From: an uncultured Myxococcales bacterium
Lineage (GTDB): Bacteria > Myxococcota_A > Polyangia > Polyangiales > Polyangiaceae
Direction of reading: 5' to 3'
Assembly (NCBI GenBank): GCA_937872925.1
Contig: CALMUT010000067.1
Coordinates: 1 to 64,000 of the forward strand
DNA length: 64,000 bases
A program made the position numbers and the translations under genes. The notes beneath the pieces were generated by a model that worked only from the letters and a program-made list of their open reading frames with translations, was not told where the DNA came from and ran no database searches. Shown here one piece after another: positions 25,919 to 34,789 of this stretch (within the stretch, counting starts at the first letter, position 1; each line of letters begins with the position of its first letter).

Positions 25919-26914
25919 ATGCCCCGAGCGAACCCGATCCCCAGCTGGGGCCGTTTGGCATTGCTTCTGATGCTAGGCGCGAGTGAAGCCCGTGGCGGGG
26001 AGTGCGCGCCTGCGGTCGTCCTGTCCGGCGACGCGACCCTAGTGAGCGAGCTCGCAACTCTACTGCAGAGCAACGGAGTGGCTACGCAAGCAGCCCCAGA
26101 CTGCCCGGTGGCACAAGCGAAGCTCAGCCTGCGCGCGGGGGAAATCGACTTGGATCTGTCCGATGGTTTTGGCCGCAGCCATTCCAGGACGGTGAGTTCG
26201 ACCAAGACAGCGGCCGCCTTGATCGAATCATGGCTGACGGTCAGCGCAGCCCCCGAAAACCACGCTGCATCGACCACTATCGAGCCACGACCGGATGCGC
26301 CCGCTCCGAACACCACGCCAGCGCCCGCTCCGTCCCCGCCAACGCGCGATGCGCCGGTTCGCGGGGAGTCCGCGCCGACGCACGCGGTGGCGCCGGCCCG
26401 TGCCGCCTTCTTGCTCGAGGCATCTGTCGCCAACGACGGTTCCCTTTGGGGCGCAGCCACCCTGCGCGGCTGCGTGCGGCTGGGCCCGGTCTGCGGTGGC
26501 GGCTTGGTGCGCGGCGCCGAGGACACCCGCGTTGGCGGAGACGCGCCGCGCCATGACAGCGAGCGCATCGCGGCCGACGTGCTACTGACCATCGGGCTCC
26601 CGACTCAACTCGGTAGCGCCACATTCTCCCCTGGCATCGGAGCCGGCTTGAACTGGGTGCACATCACCAGCCGCCTGCCCAGCAAGGTCGAAGCGGGCGC
26701 CATCGTCGACGACGACTCCGCTAGTCCCGCCCTCGAGCTGTTTGCGGATCTATCCTGGCCCATCGCGCAAGGCTTGGCCTTTGACGTGCGGCTTGCGGCG
26801 CAAGCTGCACCGCTGTCCCACACGGACACGTTCTTCGACGAAGGCGTGATCGTCGCGGGCGCGCCTTGGGGTCGGGTGTTCGGGGGGTTCGGCTTGAGCT
26901 ACGGCACCCCATGA
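25919..26914 (+). CDS. Secreted protein with Pro-rich linker and beta-rich domain, next to ECF sigma
   Basis: This 331-residue protein has a signal peptide ending near SEARGGEC, an N-terminal domain of about 95 residues with two Cys (GECAPA, APDCPV), a Pro/Ala-rich linker (about 120-160), and about 170 residues of Gly-rich alternating strands resembling an outer membrane barrel. It ends in the ATGA overlap with the next gene's start at 26911. The plan matches the protein at 10630-11574, which also neighbours an ECF sigma gene. It could be the envelope sensor of the operon (inference). Confidence 0.65.
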   Translation: MPRANPIPSWGRLALLLMLGASEARGGECAPAVVLSGDATLVSELATLLQSNGVATQAAPDCPVAQAKLSLRAGEIDLDLSDGFGRSHSRTVSSTKTAAALIESWLTVSAAPENHAASTTIEPRPDAPAPNTTPAPAPSPPTRDAPVRGESAPTHAVAPARAAFLLEASVANDGSLWGAATLRGCVRLGPVCGGGLVRGAEDTRVGGDAPRHDSERIAADVLLTIGLPTQLGSATFSPGIGAGLNWVHITSRLPSKVEAGAIVDDDSASPALELFADLSWPIAQGLAFDVRLAAQAAPLSHTDTFFDEGVIVAGAPWGRVFGGFGLSYGTP

Positions 26915-27507
26915 AAGCCGCCAAAGTCGTCCCCTTGCGCCGGATTCAGGGCGCCCCCGAAGAGATGGCGGATGCCGCTCTGCTGGCGGCGTGTGCGGTA
27001 GGTGACGCCGCCGCGCTCGGAGCGCTGTTCGACCGGCACCACTCCGCGGTGTATCGATTCGTATCTCGCAGCATCGGGCTACGCGCGGACGAGCTCGATG
27101 ACGTGGTGCAGAGCACGTTCATGCAGGTGTTGACCTCGGCCGGCGCATTCCGCGGCGACTCTTCTGTGCGCACCTGGCTTTTTGGCATTGCGCTCAACAT
27201 CGGCCGCCACCACATACGCGGGGAGGTGCGACGCCGCGCCGCTTTAGCCAGCGCACGCGAGCGTCCCACTGGCAGCGCACGCACCCCCCACGAACAAGTT
27301 GCGCAACAGGAACAACTGCGCATTCTCGAGCGTGCCCTTGAGTCGCTACCCACAGAGCAACGCGTCGCCTTCGTCATGTGCGATCTGGAGCAAGTGCGCG
27401 GCGTAGACGCGGCGCAGACCTTGGGAGTGCGCGAAGGCACACTGTACCGGCGGCTGCATGACGCGCGCCGGACGCTACGTGCGGCGCTGCAGGGAGAGCG
27501 CTCATGA
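26911..27507 (+). CDS. ECF-type RNA polymerase sigma factor
   Basis: The ATG at 26911 overlaps the stop of the upstream gene. The 198-residue product has region 2 (YRFVSRSIGLRADELDDVVQ, then RGDSSVRTWLFGIALNIGRH) and region 4 (LESLPTEQRVAFVMCDLEQV, helix-turn-helix VDAAQTLGVREGTLYRRLHD). It is typical of ECF sigma factors. Its own stop overlaps the next ATG at 27504, so three proteins are translated in a chain: barrel-like protein, sigma, anti-sigma. Confidence 0.88.
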   Translation: MKAAKVVPLRRIQGAPEEMADAALLAACAVGDAAALGALFDRHHSAVYRFVSRSIGLRADELDDVVQSTFMQVLTSAGAFRGDSSVRTWLFGIALNIGRHHIRGEVRRRAALASARERPTGSARTPHEQVAQQEQLRILERALESLPTEQRVAFVMCDLEQVRGVDAAQTLGVREGTLYRRLHDARRTLRAALQGERS

Positions 27508-28760
27508 CGACTGCACCCTGCCCCTTCGAGTCAGAAGCGATGCGCCTGGGCGCCCACGAACTCGGACCCGAGCTGCAAGCACACGCGGAAGCATGCGCGC
27601 GCTGCGCGGCGCATGTCGAAGCGAACCGGGAGCTGAGCGAGCTGGCGTCACGGCTGCCTTGGGACGCCCCGGCTCCCGATCGAGTGGAGCAGCTCCGGAC
27701 CAAGCTGCTGGCCGAAGCACCGCGAGGGAAGCTCCAGGTTCCAAGCCCCGAGCCTAGTCCGCGGACGACCCGACGCCGGGCATACCTTGGAGCACTAACA
27801 GCGGCTGCCGCAGTCATGCTGCTGTGGTTCGGCCTGCGTGGACGGCCGGCGGCAAGTGCCGGAGTGCCGCGCGTCGCGCTGCGGCCTGCCGCCGGTGCGG
27901 TCTATACGGACCTCGACACGAGTCCGGACCGCATCGTCCGGCTCACAGAAGGTTCTCTGCTGATTGAGGTCGAAAAGCTCAACCCCGAGCAACGCGTACG
28001 CGTGGTCACTGGAGATGCCGAAGTCGAGGTACGCGGCACGTCCTTCGACGTCGTCGCGGCGAAGGATCGCCTGGTGTCGGTGTGGGTGCTGCACGGCAAA
28101 GTCGAGGTGCGTCCGCGGCAGGCGGCGCCGGTGCTTCTGGCTCAGGGCGATCGCTGGGAGGCAGTGCCAGAGACAGCAAAGGCACCTGCAACGATCGGCC
28201 AAGGCGCGACGACGCAGCCGAGTGCGGTTGCCCAACCCGCCATGACTGCGACCGAAGCGGCGCCGCGTCCTGCTCCACCGCATGCCACCAGCGACCAAAG
28301 GACCGCTGCCCGCTCGGTGCCTGCGCGCAGCACGCCGGTGCGGAGCGCGCCGCCCATGGACGACCCTTCCGAAGCGGCCTTTCGTGAGGGCTGGAAAGCG
28401 CTCAAGTCCGGCAACACCAGCGCCGCAGAAAGCGCCTTCGCGCGTGCCGAAAAGGCGCCCACCTCTGCCGTTTCCGAAGACGCTCGCTTCTGGCGCGCGG
28501 TGGCGCTGTCACGGGCTGGGAAGAACTCCGAAGCAGTCGCGGCGTTTCGCGCGTTCATTGCCGCGCACCCGCATTCCGCGCGGCGCGGCGAGGCCTCGAC
28601 GCTGCTGGGCCGCTTGCTCCTGGAGTCGGGGCAGCATGCAGCCGCGCGCGAACGCTTCTTGGACGCACAGCACGACGCGCGCCCAGAAGTGAAACGCGCT
28701 GCCGAAAGTGGGCTTGCGGACAGCAAGGACAGCGCTTCTCAGAACCAGAAACAGAAGTAG
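27504..28760 (+). CDS. Anti-sigma factor with zinc-finger-like, FecR-like and TPR domains
   Basis: The 418-residue protein begins with a short helical part with an anti-sigma zinc-like motif (HAEACARCAAHV, H-x3-C-x2-C). One membrane helix at about 93-111 (AYLGALTAAAAVMLLWFGL) follows. Next comes a FecR-type domain at about 130-230 (RIVRLTEGSLLIEVEKL, VVTGDAEVEVRGTSFDVVAA, LVSVWVLHGKVEV). After a Pro/Ala linker, residues about 285-400 are a TolPal/YbgF-like TPR (FREGWKALKSGNTSAAESAF, EAVAAFRAFIAAHPHS). Such proteins hold the sigma factor and read a periplasmic signal. Confidence 0.85.
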   Translation: MTTAPCPFESEAMRLGAHELGPELQAHAEACARCAAHVEANRELSELASRLPWDAPAPDRVEQLRTKLLAEAPRGKLQVPSPEPSPRTTRRRAYLGALTAAAAVMLLWFGLRGRPAASAGVPRVALRPAAGAVYTDLDTSPDRIVRLTEGSLLIEVEKLNPEQRVRVVTGDAEVEVRGTSFDVVAAKDRLVSVWVLHGKVEVRPRQAAPVLLAQGDRWEAVPETAKAPATIGQGATTQPSAVAQPAMTATEAAPRPAPPHATSDQRTAARSVPARSTPVRSAPPMDDPSEAAFREGWKALKSGNTSAAESAFARAEKAPTSAVSEDARFWRAVALSRAGKNSEAVAAFRAFIAAHPHSARRGEASTLLGRLLLESGQHAAARERFLDAQHDARPEVKRAAESGLADSKDSASQNQKQK

Positions 28761-28826
28761 AAGCACGGCGCAAGTCAGCCCCACGGCCCATCTCGTCCCC
28801 ACTGCGCCGACTGGAACACCAGGCCA

Positions 28827-29714
28827 CTAGCGCGGCGCGCGATCGTTGGGGAAGATCTCCAGCTCGCACACGCCGTCGTTTTCGTAGCGGACCACCTTGG
28901 GAAAGCGCCCGTGGTAGACGTAGTCTTCCAGAGTCACCCACCCCGCGTCAGCATCGCTGTAGTCGGTACCGTCATCGAGGTCCGACAGAAGTACGTCGCC
29001 CAACTCGTCGAGGGTCACCTCGCCGTCCGTGTTGGCGTCGGCTGCTGCAAAGGCATCGAAACGCAGCCGCGCGCTCTTGGCATCACGGCTGGTTTGGAAT
29101 GGAGCTGTGCCGTGCAGGGTGACCGTCGCGCTCTTGGTTTCGTGTTCACGAATGCGGATCCCGGCGCTGGGCACGCCGTTTTCGAGCGCTGCGCAAGTGG
29201 AGTAGTCGATGCGGTTGCGGTAGGGCCAAGCAAAGCGCTTGGTCACTCCGCCTTTCGTAGCCGTACCCACCAAGTGATAGCTGACGCCACCTTCCGGCAC
29301 GTAGGTATCGGAGCCCGGCGTGCGCAAGAAATCCCGATCCGCGGCGGTGGTGCCGGCGCCTAGCGGACTGTCTTCTTTCGGACTGGAAAGCTCGATGTCG
29401 AGCTCGCACAGGCCGACGACGAAGAGCGTGTTGATCTTCTGCGCCCCGGAGCGCAGGCCGTCGAGCACCCGTGCATAGTCCGGATCGTTGTACGCCGTGC
29501 AGTCGTCGCCCTCGGCGGATGCATGCCCGACGGAAACCAGCAGCTGCTCGAAACTCAGCGCCCAGCCGTCATCCGTGACTACGCCAGCAAGGGTCGCTTC
29601 CTCCGTGCGCGCGACGACGTTGAGGGTGCCCGGCGGCGGGCGCGTGTCCGTCGGCAGACAGCCGCCTGTGGCAAGGGCAAGTGCGAGCGCCGACAGTGAC
29701 CGTGTGCAATGCAT
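28827..29714 (-). CDS. Lipoprotein with EF-hand-like motif, coupled to TonB receptor
   Basis: The ATG at 29714 overlaps the receptor stop (TGATG). The 295-residue product has a lipoprotein signal (LALALATGGC). A conserved-looking domain follows (LAGVVTDDGWALSFEQLLVS; TLFVVGLCELDIELSSP; PYRNRIDYSTC). Near residue 240 an EF-hand-like loop DANTDGEVTLDEL precedes LGDVLLSDLDD. It probably binds the same ligand as the receptor or calcium. Similar lipoproteins follow TonB receptors in this phylum, but I cannot name the substrate. Confidence 0.7.
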   Translation of the reverse strand: MHCTRSLSALALALATGGCLPTDTRPPPGTLNVVARTEEATLAGVVTDDGWALSFEQLLVSVGHASAEGDDCTAYNDPDYARVLDGLRSGAQKINTLFVVGLCELDIELSSPKEDSPLGAGTTAADRDFLRTPGSDTYVPEGGVSYHLVGTATKGGVTKRFAWPYRNRIDYSTCAALENGVPSAGIRIREHETKSATVTLHGTAPFQTSRDAKSARLRFDAFAAADANTDGEVTLDELGDVLLSDLDDGTDYSDADAGWVTLEDYVYHGRFPKVVRYENDGVCELEIFPNDRAPR

Positions 29715-31723
29715 CAGAAGCCTCCCTCCAGCCCCAGGCTGGGGATCGTGACGGGGCCGATCTCTTCGGAGCTGCCCGCCGATGAAGCGAACGTCTCTTT
29801 GTTCAAGGTTGTGTTCAGCACTTCGAGCACCCCAGCCATCCAGCCGCTCTTTCCAACTTTCCAGCGCTTTTCCAGGCGCACGTCGACGCGATAGAACGCC
29901 GGGCTGCGCTCCGGGTGCTTGGGCCGCGGATTGACGATCAGCCCGCTGGTCGGCGACGTCTTGGGCACGCCGCTGTACACCACTGCCCGAGTGCCAGCGC
30001 GCCACTTCTTTCCTAGGTTGTAGGTCACGACAGCATTGCCAACATGGGTGCGATCGAACGCGCTGGGAAACTCTTCACGCCCTACGCTACGCATGGACCG
30101 CGAAAGCGTGTACGACACTAGGCCGCCCAGGCGCTTGGTGAGGTGCCGTCGCACCATCAGCTCCAGACCGATGGCGGAACCGAGGGCGCGTTGATCCGCG
30201 AAGATGTCGAACTCGCCGGAGGACGTGCTCAGTGTGTCCGTCATGTTGAAAAACGCATTGTGGAAAGCCGTCGCTGTGGCGGTGAAGTCTTCGGGCAGGT
30301 CGGCTTCCACGCCAGCGCTCGTCTGGAATGCGCGCTGCAATCCACCCTTGAGGGTGCCTGGCTTGAGGCCAGGAATGGGCACCACGAAGGACGGCGGCTG
30401 GTGCGTGATGCCGTAGGCGTGCACGATGCGGAATTTGTCCGTCACGAAAAAGCGCGCAGCGATGCGCGGGTCCACGCCCACCCGCGCGGCACCGACGGAC
30501 GTGTACAGATCCATGCGCACGCCCGGTGTGACCTCGACCTCCGGCGCCACGCGCATGGTGGCCTCCAGGTAGCCACCCAGGGCCAAGTCGCGGCGTTTCG
30601 GGAAGAGCGCGTTGCGCTTCTTCACCTCCGGATCGTCCGGGTCGTCAAACTCGAGCTCCGTAGAACCGAAGGAATCCAGAGTCACGTCGGCGCCCGTGCG
30701 CACCGTGATCGTTTCGTCCACGGGATGCACGATCTCGACGCGGCTGGCGACCATGGTGCTGATGGCATTGCGCTGCTGCGCCACGCGGGTCTGGTCCCAA
30801 CCGAGCGTCACCGCATAGCGCAGCCGACTGGAGTGCCCGAAAAAGTGGTCGTAGCGCGTGTCGACCCGGTAAAACTCGGAGCCAAACAGAATATCGAGCA
30901 CGCCGTTGCGGGTTTCGCCCAACAGATCATAGGCGCCAAAGCTGAACACACTGATGCGGTCGCGCGGCGTCACGTCGTAGCTGACCCGCGCTTGGTAGTC
31001 CCGGTAGTCCAGGGTCACGTCCCCGGCAATGAGCGATAGGATTGCAGCGGTGTACGAATAGCGCGCACCGACGAGCGCTGTGCCGCGTCCTTCGTCAAAA
31101 CCGGTCTCGACCATGGCGCCGACGTCAAAGACGCGCAGGTTGCCTTCGCCGTGGAGGTCGTTGCGCGGCTCCGTCGTCTCCCCCGCGACGATGCCACCAG
31201 CGTAGCGTCCGAAGCGCGCCGGATATCCGCCGGGGTACAAGTCGACTTGGCGCACGATGCCCGGATGCACGATGGATGGGCCGAGCCCGATGTGGAACAG
31301 GTACGGCACGCGGATGCCGTCCAGGTAGTAGCCCACGTTGCCTGGCGGCGCGCCGCGCACGTAAAAGAAGGGCACGCCCGACGCGATCGGTGTCACTCCA
31401 GGTAGCACTTCGATCGCGCGGAAAGGATCGCCAAAGGCTCCAGGCAGCTGGCGAACCTCCTCGCGTGAGAAGCTCTTTGCCTCAGGCGGCGCGCGCTCTC
31501 CTTCGACGGTGACTTCGAGCACCGCAGGCGGTTGCCTGACGGGCGGGGCTTGGGCAGCGGGCGGCGGCGCGGGATGTTGTGCAGGCGCGGCTGCCGTCCC
31601 TGTAGCGGGTTCCGCTTCCGCGCCAGTGTCCGGCGCCGGCTGGCCCAGCGCCGTGATGGAGCTCAACCAATACGTCAACCCAAGACCCGCAAGGGGAAGG
31701 GCTCTGGGACCGAAGATGCGCAT
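29714..31723 (-). CDS. TonB-dependent outer membrane receptor
   Basis: The ATG at 31723 (or GTG at 31738) gives about 669 residues with a signal peptide, a Pro/Ala-rich segment, and a plug domain at about 75-190 with PGVTPIASGVPFFYVRGAPP and YYLDGIRVPYLFHIGLGPSI. The rest is a beta-barrel of about 480 residues with the family look (HVGNAVVTYNLGKKWRAGTR, YRVDVRLEKRW). Such receptors take up siderophores, glycans or other large ligands using TonB energy. An energy-coupling TonB/ExbBD set is not in the window. A coupled lipoprotein follows. Confidence 0.88.
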   Translation of the reverse strand: MRIFGPRALPLAGLGLTYWLSSITALGQPAPDTGAEAEPATGTAAAPAQHPAPPPAAQAPPVRQPPAVLEVTVEGERAPPEAKSFSREEVRQLPGAFGDPFRAIEVLPGVTPIASGVPFFYVRGAPPGNVGYYLDGIRVPYLFHIGLGPSIVHPGIVRQVDLYPGGYPARFGRYAGGIVAGETTEPRNDLHGEGNLRVFDVGAMVETGFDEGRGTALVGARYSYTAAILSLIAGDVTLDYRDYQARVSYDVTPRDRISVFSFGAYDLLGETRNGVLDILFGSEFYRVDTRYDHFFGHSSRLRYAVTLGWDQTRVAQQRNAISTMVASRVEIVHPVDETITVRTGADVTLDSFGSTELEFDDPDDPEVKKRNALFPKRRDLALGGYLEATMRVAPEVEVTPGVRMDLYTSVGAARVGVDPRIAARFFVTDKFRIVHAYGITHQPPSFVVPIPGLKPGTLKGGLQRAFQTSAGVEADLPEDFTATATAFHNAFFNMTDTLSTSSGEFDIFADQRALGSAIGLELMVRRHLTKRLGGLVSYTLSRSMRSVGREEFPSAFDRTHVGNAVVTYNLGKKWRAGTRAVVYSGVPKTSPTSGLIVNPRPKHPERSPAFYRVDVRLEKRWKVGKSGWMAGVLEVLNTTLNKETFASSAGSSEEIGPVTIPSLGLEGGF

Positions 31724-31830
31724 GAAAAAAACGCCCACTCACACTGCGGGCACATCCTGGGTACCCGGAGCGGCGATTTCCTTCGCGAGATCCCTCAGGA
31801 TCGCCCCGGCCTGATGGCGCCAACGAGCGA

Positions 31831-33144
31831 CTAGGCCGGGACTTCCAGCGACGAATGCGAAATCTCGCCCACGACGCCGGCGCGGCCTTGGCTCGTCAGC
31901 AGGACCGAACGCGACGGCTCGATCACCTGAGCAATGGCTTCCTGAACCGCCTGCGCGGAAGCTGCCGGATCGAGTCGCCCGAACTCCGCCGCCCCGGGGC
32001 TAGCTGCACGGAACTCAGCCGCGCGTAGACGCGCCACGCCGCGAGCAAAGGCGGCATCCACAGTGGCGCGCAGCTCGGGGCCCGATTGACCGAGCGCCCA
32101 GGAGACGAACCGAAACGCCGCTTCCGCGTGGCGTGTCTCGTCCTCCACGATTTGCGACAAGACGGCGCGCACACTTGGATCCGTGGCGTGCTCCAGCTGC
32201 CGGGCGGCCAGCAACGCGCCGGCAGTCTCGGCACAGCACGCCTCCTCCACCACTGCGGCAACGATGCTAGGCAAGTCCGCGCGCGGGGTGATCGCCGATG
32301 CCTGCAGTGGACCGGGTCCGTGCGAATTGCCAGCGAATGCGTCTGCTAGGCCAAAGCACAGCTGAGCATGCCGCACCTCATCTTGGGCCGCAGTAAGCGC
32401 GCTTTCCAGATGCAACGCGGGGGCGCCGATACTCGCGAGCTCCAGGACGAAGTTTGCAAAAGCCGCGATGGATGCGTGCTCCAAGAGCGCATCTTGTCGC
32501 CAGGCCGCAGCCAGCTCCGTGCGAAGTGCGGGCGAAAGATCCTGCGCGCGGCGCGCCAAGTCTGGTGCTTGCCGACTCCAATCGTTCCGCGCACACAGCT
32601 CCGCGGTATGCGCCTTTCCGGCAACCAGCAGAGCGCGCCCGCAAGGTGCCACGAGCCCCGTGCAACCGACGTAGCAACACTGCTTGCCGTCGAAAACCGG
32701 ACCTTTGCTGGCGTAGAAGCCCTCACATGCGCCGCTGACGCGGTCGCCGGAAAGGCAACCGTTGAGGTCGTACTCCCCTGGGCTCGGAGGGATTTGTCCC
32801 ACCTGCGCATTGGGAGGCACGCAGCGCCGCTTGGGCGTCGCGCACGTCTTGCCCGGTGTTGGTGGCGGATGCTTGGCGATTGGCGTCGTGGTTGCGACCG
32901 CCGACGCGGTCGGCGCTGGCAGCACTGGCTCGCCGGCCGTCGGCTGTGGCTCCGGTGCGTCTTCCGCAGCGACTAGGTCCGCGCCCTGTGGCGACGGGGG
33001 CGCTGTTGCGACTGTGGGCTCTGGTGGCGGTGGGGGCTCTTGCCGTGCGCCGCGGTCTGGAACCTGGCACCCGCCCAACGCCATGGCAGCTCCGGACGCC
33101 GCTGCAGCCGTCAACCGCATCCGCAAGACAAGCGCGTAGTTCAT
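31831..33144 (-). CDS. Ferritin-like domain lipoprotein
   Basis: The start at 33144 has GGAG just upstream and lies 10 bp after the stop of the upstream gene. The 437-residue product has a lipoprotein signal (GAAMALGGC), a Pro-rich linker, a Cys-rich segment (about 95-175; CATPKRRC, DGKQCCYVGC), then a four-helix ferritin-like domain (about 215-400) with EHASIAAFANFVLELASIG, DEVRHAQLCFGLAD, EEACCAETAGALLA and EDETRHAEAAF. The two E-x2-H motifs fit a di-iron site. An exported ferritin-like enzyme is unusual; its reaction is unknown. It follows another di-iron protein gene. Confidence 0.8.
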   Translation of the reverse strand: MNYALVLRMRLTAAAASGAAMALGGCQVPDRGARQEPPPPPEPTVATAPPSPQGADLVAAEDAPEPQPTAGEPVLPAPTASAVATTTPIAKHPPPTPGKTCATPKRRCVPPNAQVGQIPPSPGEYDLNGCLSGDRVSGACEGFYASKGPVFDGKQCCYVGCTGLVAPCGRALLVAGKAHTAELCARNDWSRQAPDLARRAQDLSPALRTELAAAWRQDALLEHASIAAFANFVLELASIGAPALHLESALTAAQDEVRHAQLCFGLADAFAGNSHGPGPLQASAITPRADLPSIVAAVVEEACCAETAGALLAARQLEHATDPSVRAVLSQIVEDETRHAEAAFRFVSWALGQSGPELRATVDAAFARGVARLRAAEFRAASPGAAEFGRLDPAASAQAVQEAIAQVIEPSRSVLLTSQGRAGVVGEISHSSLEVPA

Positions 33145-33154
33145 CGCTGCTCCG

Positions 33155-34270
33155 CTACTCAGCCGCGCTATCCGCCGGCCGGAACAGCGGGAGCGGCGCG
33201 GCCAGTTCGGCCCAATCGATCTCGCCGTCGTGCCCCAAGTTCTCCAGCTCCAGCACTCCTAGCTTGTCGTAGAGCGGACGCACCTTGTCAGTGATCAGCC
33301 CTACCTTCTTCAAGTTGGGCATGATGCGCGTGAAGAGCAGCTTGCGGAACTCATCCATGATCTTGGCTTCGAGCACGACCTGCCGCGATGCTTCTTCGGG
33401 CCAGCCGAAGTACGCAAAAACGTCGGTGCCGATGATGCGTTCGCGCATGATCACACAGGCTTCGTAGGCGAATTGCGCGCGGTCTTCGATCTCTTCGGGG
33501 GAGAGCGCTTTGACGAAGTCCTCCATGTACGTGACACCGAAAGCCACGTGGCGCGATTCGTCACGGATCACCAAGTCGACGATGTCCGCAATCAGCTTGT
33601 CCTTGGCGATCATCTTCTGCGTGTTGAACGCCGCCAGGGCCAGGGACTCTACGATGAGCTGCATGCCGATGAACTTCAAATCCCAGCGCTCGTCGGTGAG
33701 GATCTTGTCCAAGAGTGACTTCAGGTGCCGGTCCACCGGATACATGAAGCCGATCTTCTCGTTGATGTAGCGCCCGAATGCCTCGACATGCCGCGCTTCG
33801 TCGAAGGCTTGGGACGCCGCGTACAGCTTCGCATCATAGGTTGGCGCGCAGGAAACGAGCTGCGACGCCACCAGAAGCGCACCCTGCTCGCCGTGCAAGA
33901 ACTGCGACAACGACCAGCACTGCTGGTGCCACGCAAAGTCGACGCGCTGCTCCGGCGTCATCTTTTCGAACGGCGCGTAACCCACGAATGGGTTGAACAT
34001 CTCCTGCACCGGGGACTCATCACGCGGGAAGGTGATGGACCAATCCACGTCCGTGTCCGCGTTCCAGTTCCGCTCCTTTCCGAGGCGATACAGCTTGCGG
34101 ATCTTCTTGTCGGCTTCCTCGTAGTTCCACACGTAGGCGCCCGTCAGCGGAGTGTGAAAGATCTCCGCGATCTGCTGCACGTCCTTCGCGTTCATCCGGG
34201 CCGCAGGGTCATCCGCGTTCGGACTGAACTTCACTTCACGGGGCGGACCATCGACAAATTGGATCGGCAA
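33155..34270 (-). CDS. Di-iron ferritin-like protein, putative oxygenase
   Basis: Translation appears to start at TTG 34270 with GGAG seven bases upstream. The 371-residue protein has helices carrying a full carboxylate di-iron set: FLHGEQGALL, FDEARHVEAFGRY, IVESLALAAF, RDESRHVAFG. This resembles the R2/AurF-type oxygenases and R2-like ligand-binding oxidases rather than iron-storage ferritins. No reductase partner is seen. The next gene, a ferritin-like lipoprotein, starts 10 bp downstream, so the two should be cotranscribed. The substrate is unknown. Confidence 0.8.
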   Translation of the reverse strand: MPIQFVDGPPREVKFSPNADDPAARMNAKDVQQIAEIFHTPLTGAYVWNYEEADKKIRKLYRLGKERNWNADTDVDWSITFPRDESPVQEMFNPFVGYAPFEKMTPEQRVDFAWHQQCWSLSQFLHGEQGALLVASQLVSCAPTYDAKLYAASQAFDEARHVEAFGRYINEKIGFMYPVDRHLKSLLDKILTDERWDLKFIGMQLIVESLALAAFNTQKMIAKDKLIADIVDLVIRDESRHVAFGVTYMEDFVKALSPEEIEDRAQFAYEACVIMRERIIGTDVFAYFGWPEEASRQVVLEAKIMDEFRKLLFTRIMPNLKKVGLITDKVRPLYDKLGVLELENLGHDGEIDWAELAAPLPLFRPADSAAE

Positions 34271-34341
34271 GGCGGACTCCTTCGGCAGCGGGTTCGCAAA
34301 GCTCTTCGACCTCTGCGTCGAGCGAGCCCGGCACCGGCAGT

Positions 34342-34680
34342 CTACACCCCGCCGCTGCCGCTCGCACCCGCAGTCCCGCCTGCGCCGCCAGTGCTGCTTG
34401 CACCGGCGTTTCCTGCCGAGCCCGCGCTGCCCCCTGCTCCGGCGCTCCCGCTCGAGCCGCCGGATCCCGAGCTACCGCCACTGCCGCTGTTGCCACCGCT
34501 CGAGCTGCCCGCGGCTCCGTCGCCGCCGCCGTCAAGGGCAGCGCACTCGGAGTCCGCCGCGCGCACGCTGCCGCGCGTGTCCTCGGCGCAGGTATCGCAC
34601 CCGCTACCGTTACCGCAACAGCCCTGCAACATGGCCAACGAAGCCGCACCAGAAAAGAGCATGGAAGCCAAGATCCTCAT
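34342..34680 (-). CDS. Small Gly/Ser-rich lipoprotein
   Basis: The ATG at 34680 gives 112 residues. The lipoprotein signal LFSGAASLAMLQGC is followed by a Cys cluster (CCGNGSGCDTC), and the second half is almost only G and S (GGNSGSGGSSGSGGSSGSAG). It resembles the N-terminal part of the longer Cys-rich lipoproteins in this window but has no C-terminal domain. It may be a spacer lipoprotein or a truncated copy. The upstream extension to 34941 is antisense to the UPF0016 gene and not used. Confidence 0.6.
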   Translation of the reverse strand: MRILASMLFSGAASLAMLQGCCGNGSGCDTCAEDTRGSVRAADSECAALDGGGDGAAGSSSGGNSGSGGSSGSGGSSGSAGAGGSAGSAGNAGASSTGGAGGTAGASGSGGV

Positions 34681-34789
34681 GGTGGCACTGCTTCGCAATT
34701 CGCGTGCCGCATGCGTGGACGGCTCGAAAATCTCTGAGCCACGCGCGGGAGATCTGACAATTCTGTCACGGTCGGCTAGACCAAGCGGC

